DNA of 5,039 nt from Candidatus Altarchaeota archaeon (GTDB lineage: Archaea; Altiarchaeota; Altiarchaeia; IMC4; DAOVSA01), in contig DAOVSA010000058.1 in assembly GCA_030633635.1 (NCBI GenBank), positions 1 to 5,039 of the forward strand. Direction: 5' to 3'. The stretch's first letter is position 1; every line of letters begins with the position of its first letter. Below are positions 4,876 to 5,039 of the stretch, one piece after another. The notes beneath the pieces were generated by a model. It worked only from the letters and a program-made list of their open reading frames with translations. It was not told the DNA's origin and did not search any database. A program made the translations under genes and the position numbers.

Positions 4876-4979
4876 CCTCAAAATATCAGTTTTATCTATA
4901 ACCTTGCCCAATCAGATGGTTGTTATGGATTATATACCCATAAAGAAGTGTCTGAGAGAGTGAGAGGATATAAAATAAA

Positions 4980-5039
4980 ATGGTGGATGTAACCGCACTC
5001 TTGGATGAACGTTTGATTCTACTCGTGGACATTGGGTAT
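4980..5039 (+). CDS. Unidentified protein, N-terminal 20 residues
   Basis: ATG at 4980 opens a frame that stays open to the window end (20 codons). The in-frame TAA at 4971-4973 makes this the first possible ATG in that frame. The visible residues begin M-V-D-V-T-A-L-L-D-E and continue into a hydrophobic stretch L-I-L-L-V-D-I-G-Y, too little to assign a family. Purine-rich GAGAGGAT (4962-4969) lies 10 bases upstream and might act as a weak ribosome binding site. A good TATA box about 105 bases upstream supports a real gene. Confidence 0.5.
   Translation, partial: MVDVTALLDERLILLVDIGY

Noticed and set aside
1..5039. CRISPR array, insertion sequence, or defence system
   Set aside because: There are no regularly spaced repeats, transposase motifs or terminal inverted repeats, and every identifiable gene is a housekeeping type.

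Overview
This 5 kb window looks like an ordinary chromosomal segment of an anaerobic euryarchaeon. The support is: tRNA genes with no encoded CCA; a tRNA-Leu whose interruptions fit archaeal bulge-helix-bulge (BHB) introns; TATA-type promoters; mostly no Shine-Dalgarno sites (leaderless style); a Ser-His-Asp signal peptidase as in archaea; and a DUF116 protein, a family common in methanogens and other anaerobes. AT-rich spacers around coding sequence of moderate GC would suit a methanogen or ANME-like lineage, but the window alone does not fix the taxon.

Layout. Bases 1-168 (minus) are the start of a small helix-turn-helix protein gene running off the left edge, with an AT-rich upstream region. 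Bases 356-555 hold tRNA-Leu(UAA), which I read as interrupted twice: a 103-nt intron in the anticodon stem (between positions 30 and 31) and a 14-nt intron at 37/38. This leaves a 7-nt exon that carries the anticodon. Six bases later a TATA box leads into nnr (606-2000), the bifunctional NAD(P)HX repair enzyme. Signal peptidase I (2739-2005, minus) converges on it with a 4-bp gap. It is divergent from a membrane-anchored, Cys-rich DUF116 protein (2768-3421), with only 28 bp between the two starts and a TATA-like element facing each way. After a 145-bp spacer comes a CaCA-family cation/Ca2+ exchanger (3567-4595) with an unusual acidic repeat linker. An intron-less tRNA-Arg(UCU) follows (4737-4809), then a strong TATA box and the first 20 codons of an unidentified gene (4980 onward).

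The genes do not form one pathway or operon; each appears to have its own promoter and the strands alternate. They are housekeeping functions: metabolite repair, protein export, ion homeostasis and translation. I see no mobile element, CRISPR array, rRNA or origin. No gene-free stretch exceeds 300 bases; the longest, 169-355, holds only AT-rich promoter-like sequence and a tandem 9-bp repeat. The most noteworthy item is the doubly interrupted tRNA-Leu.
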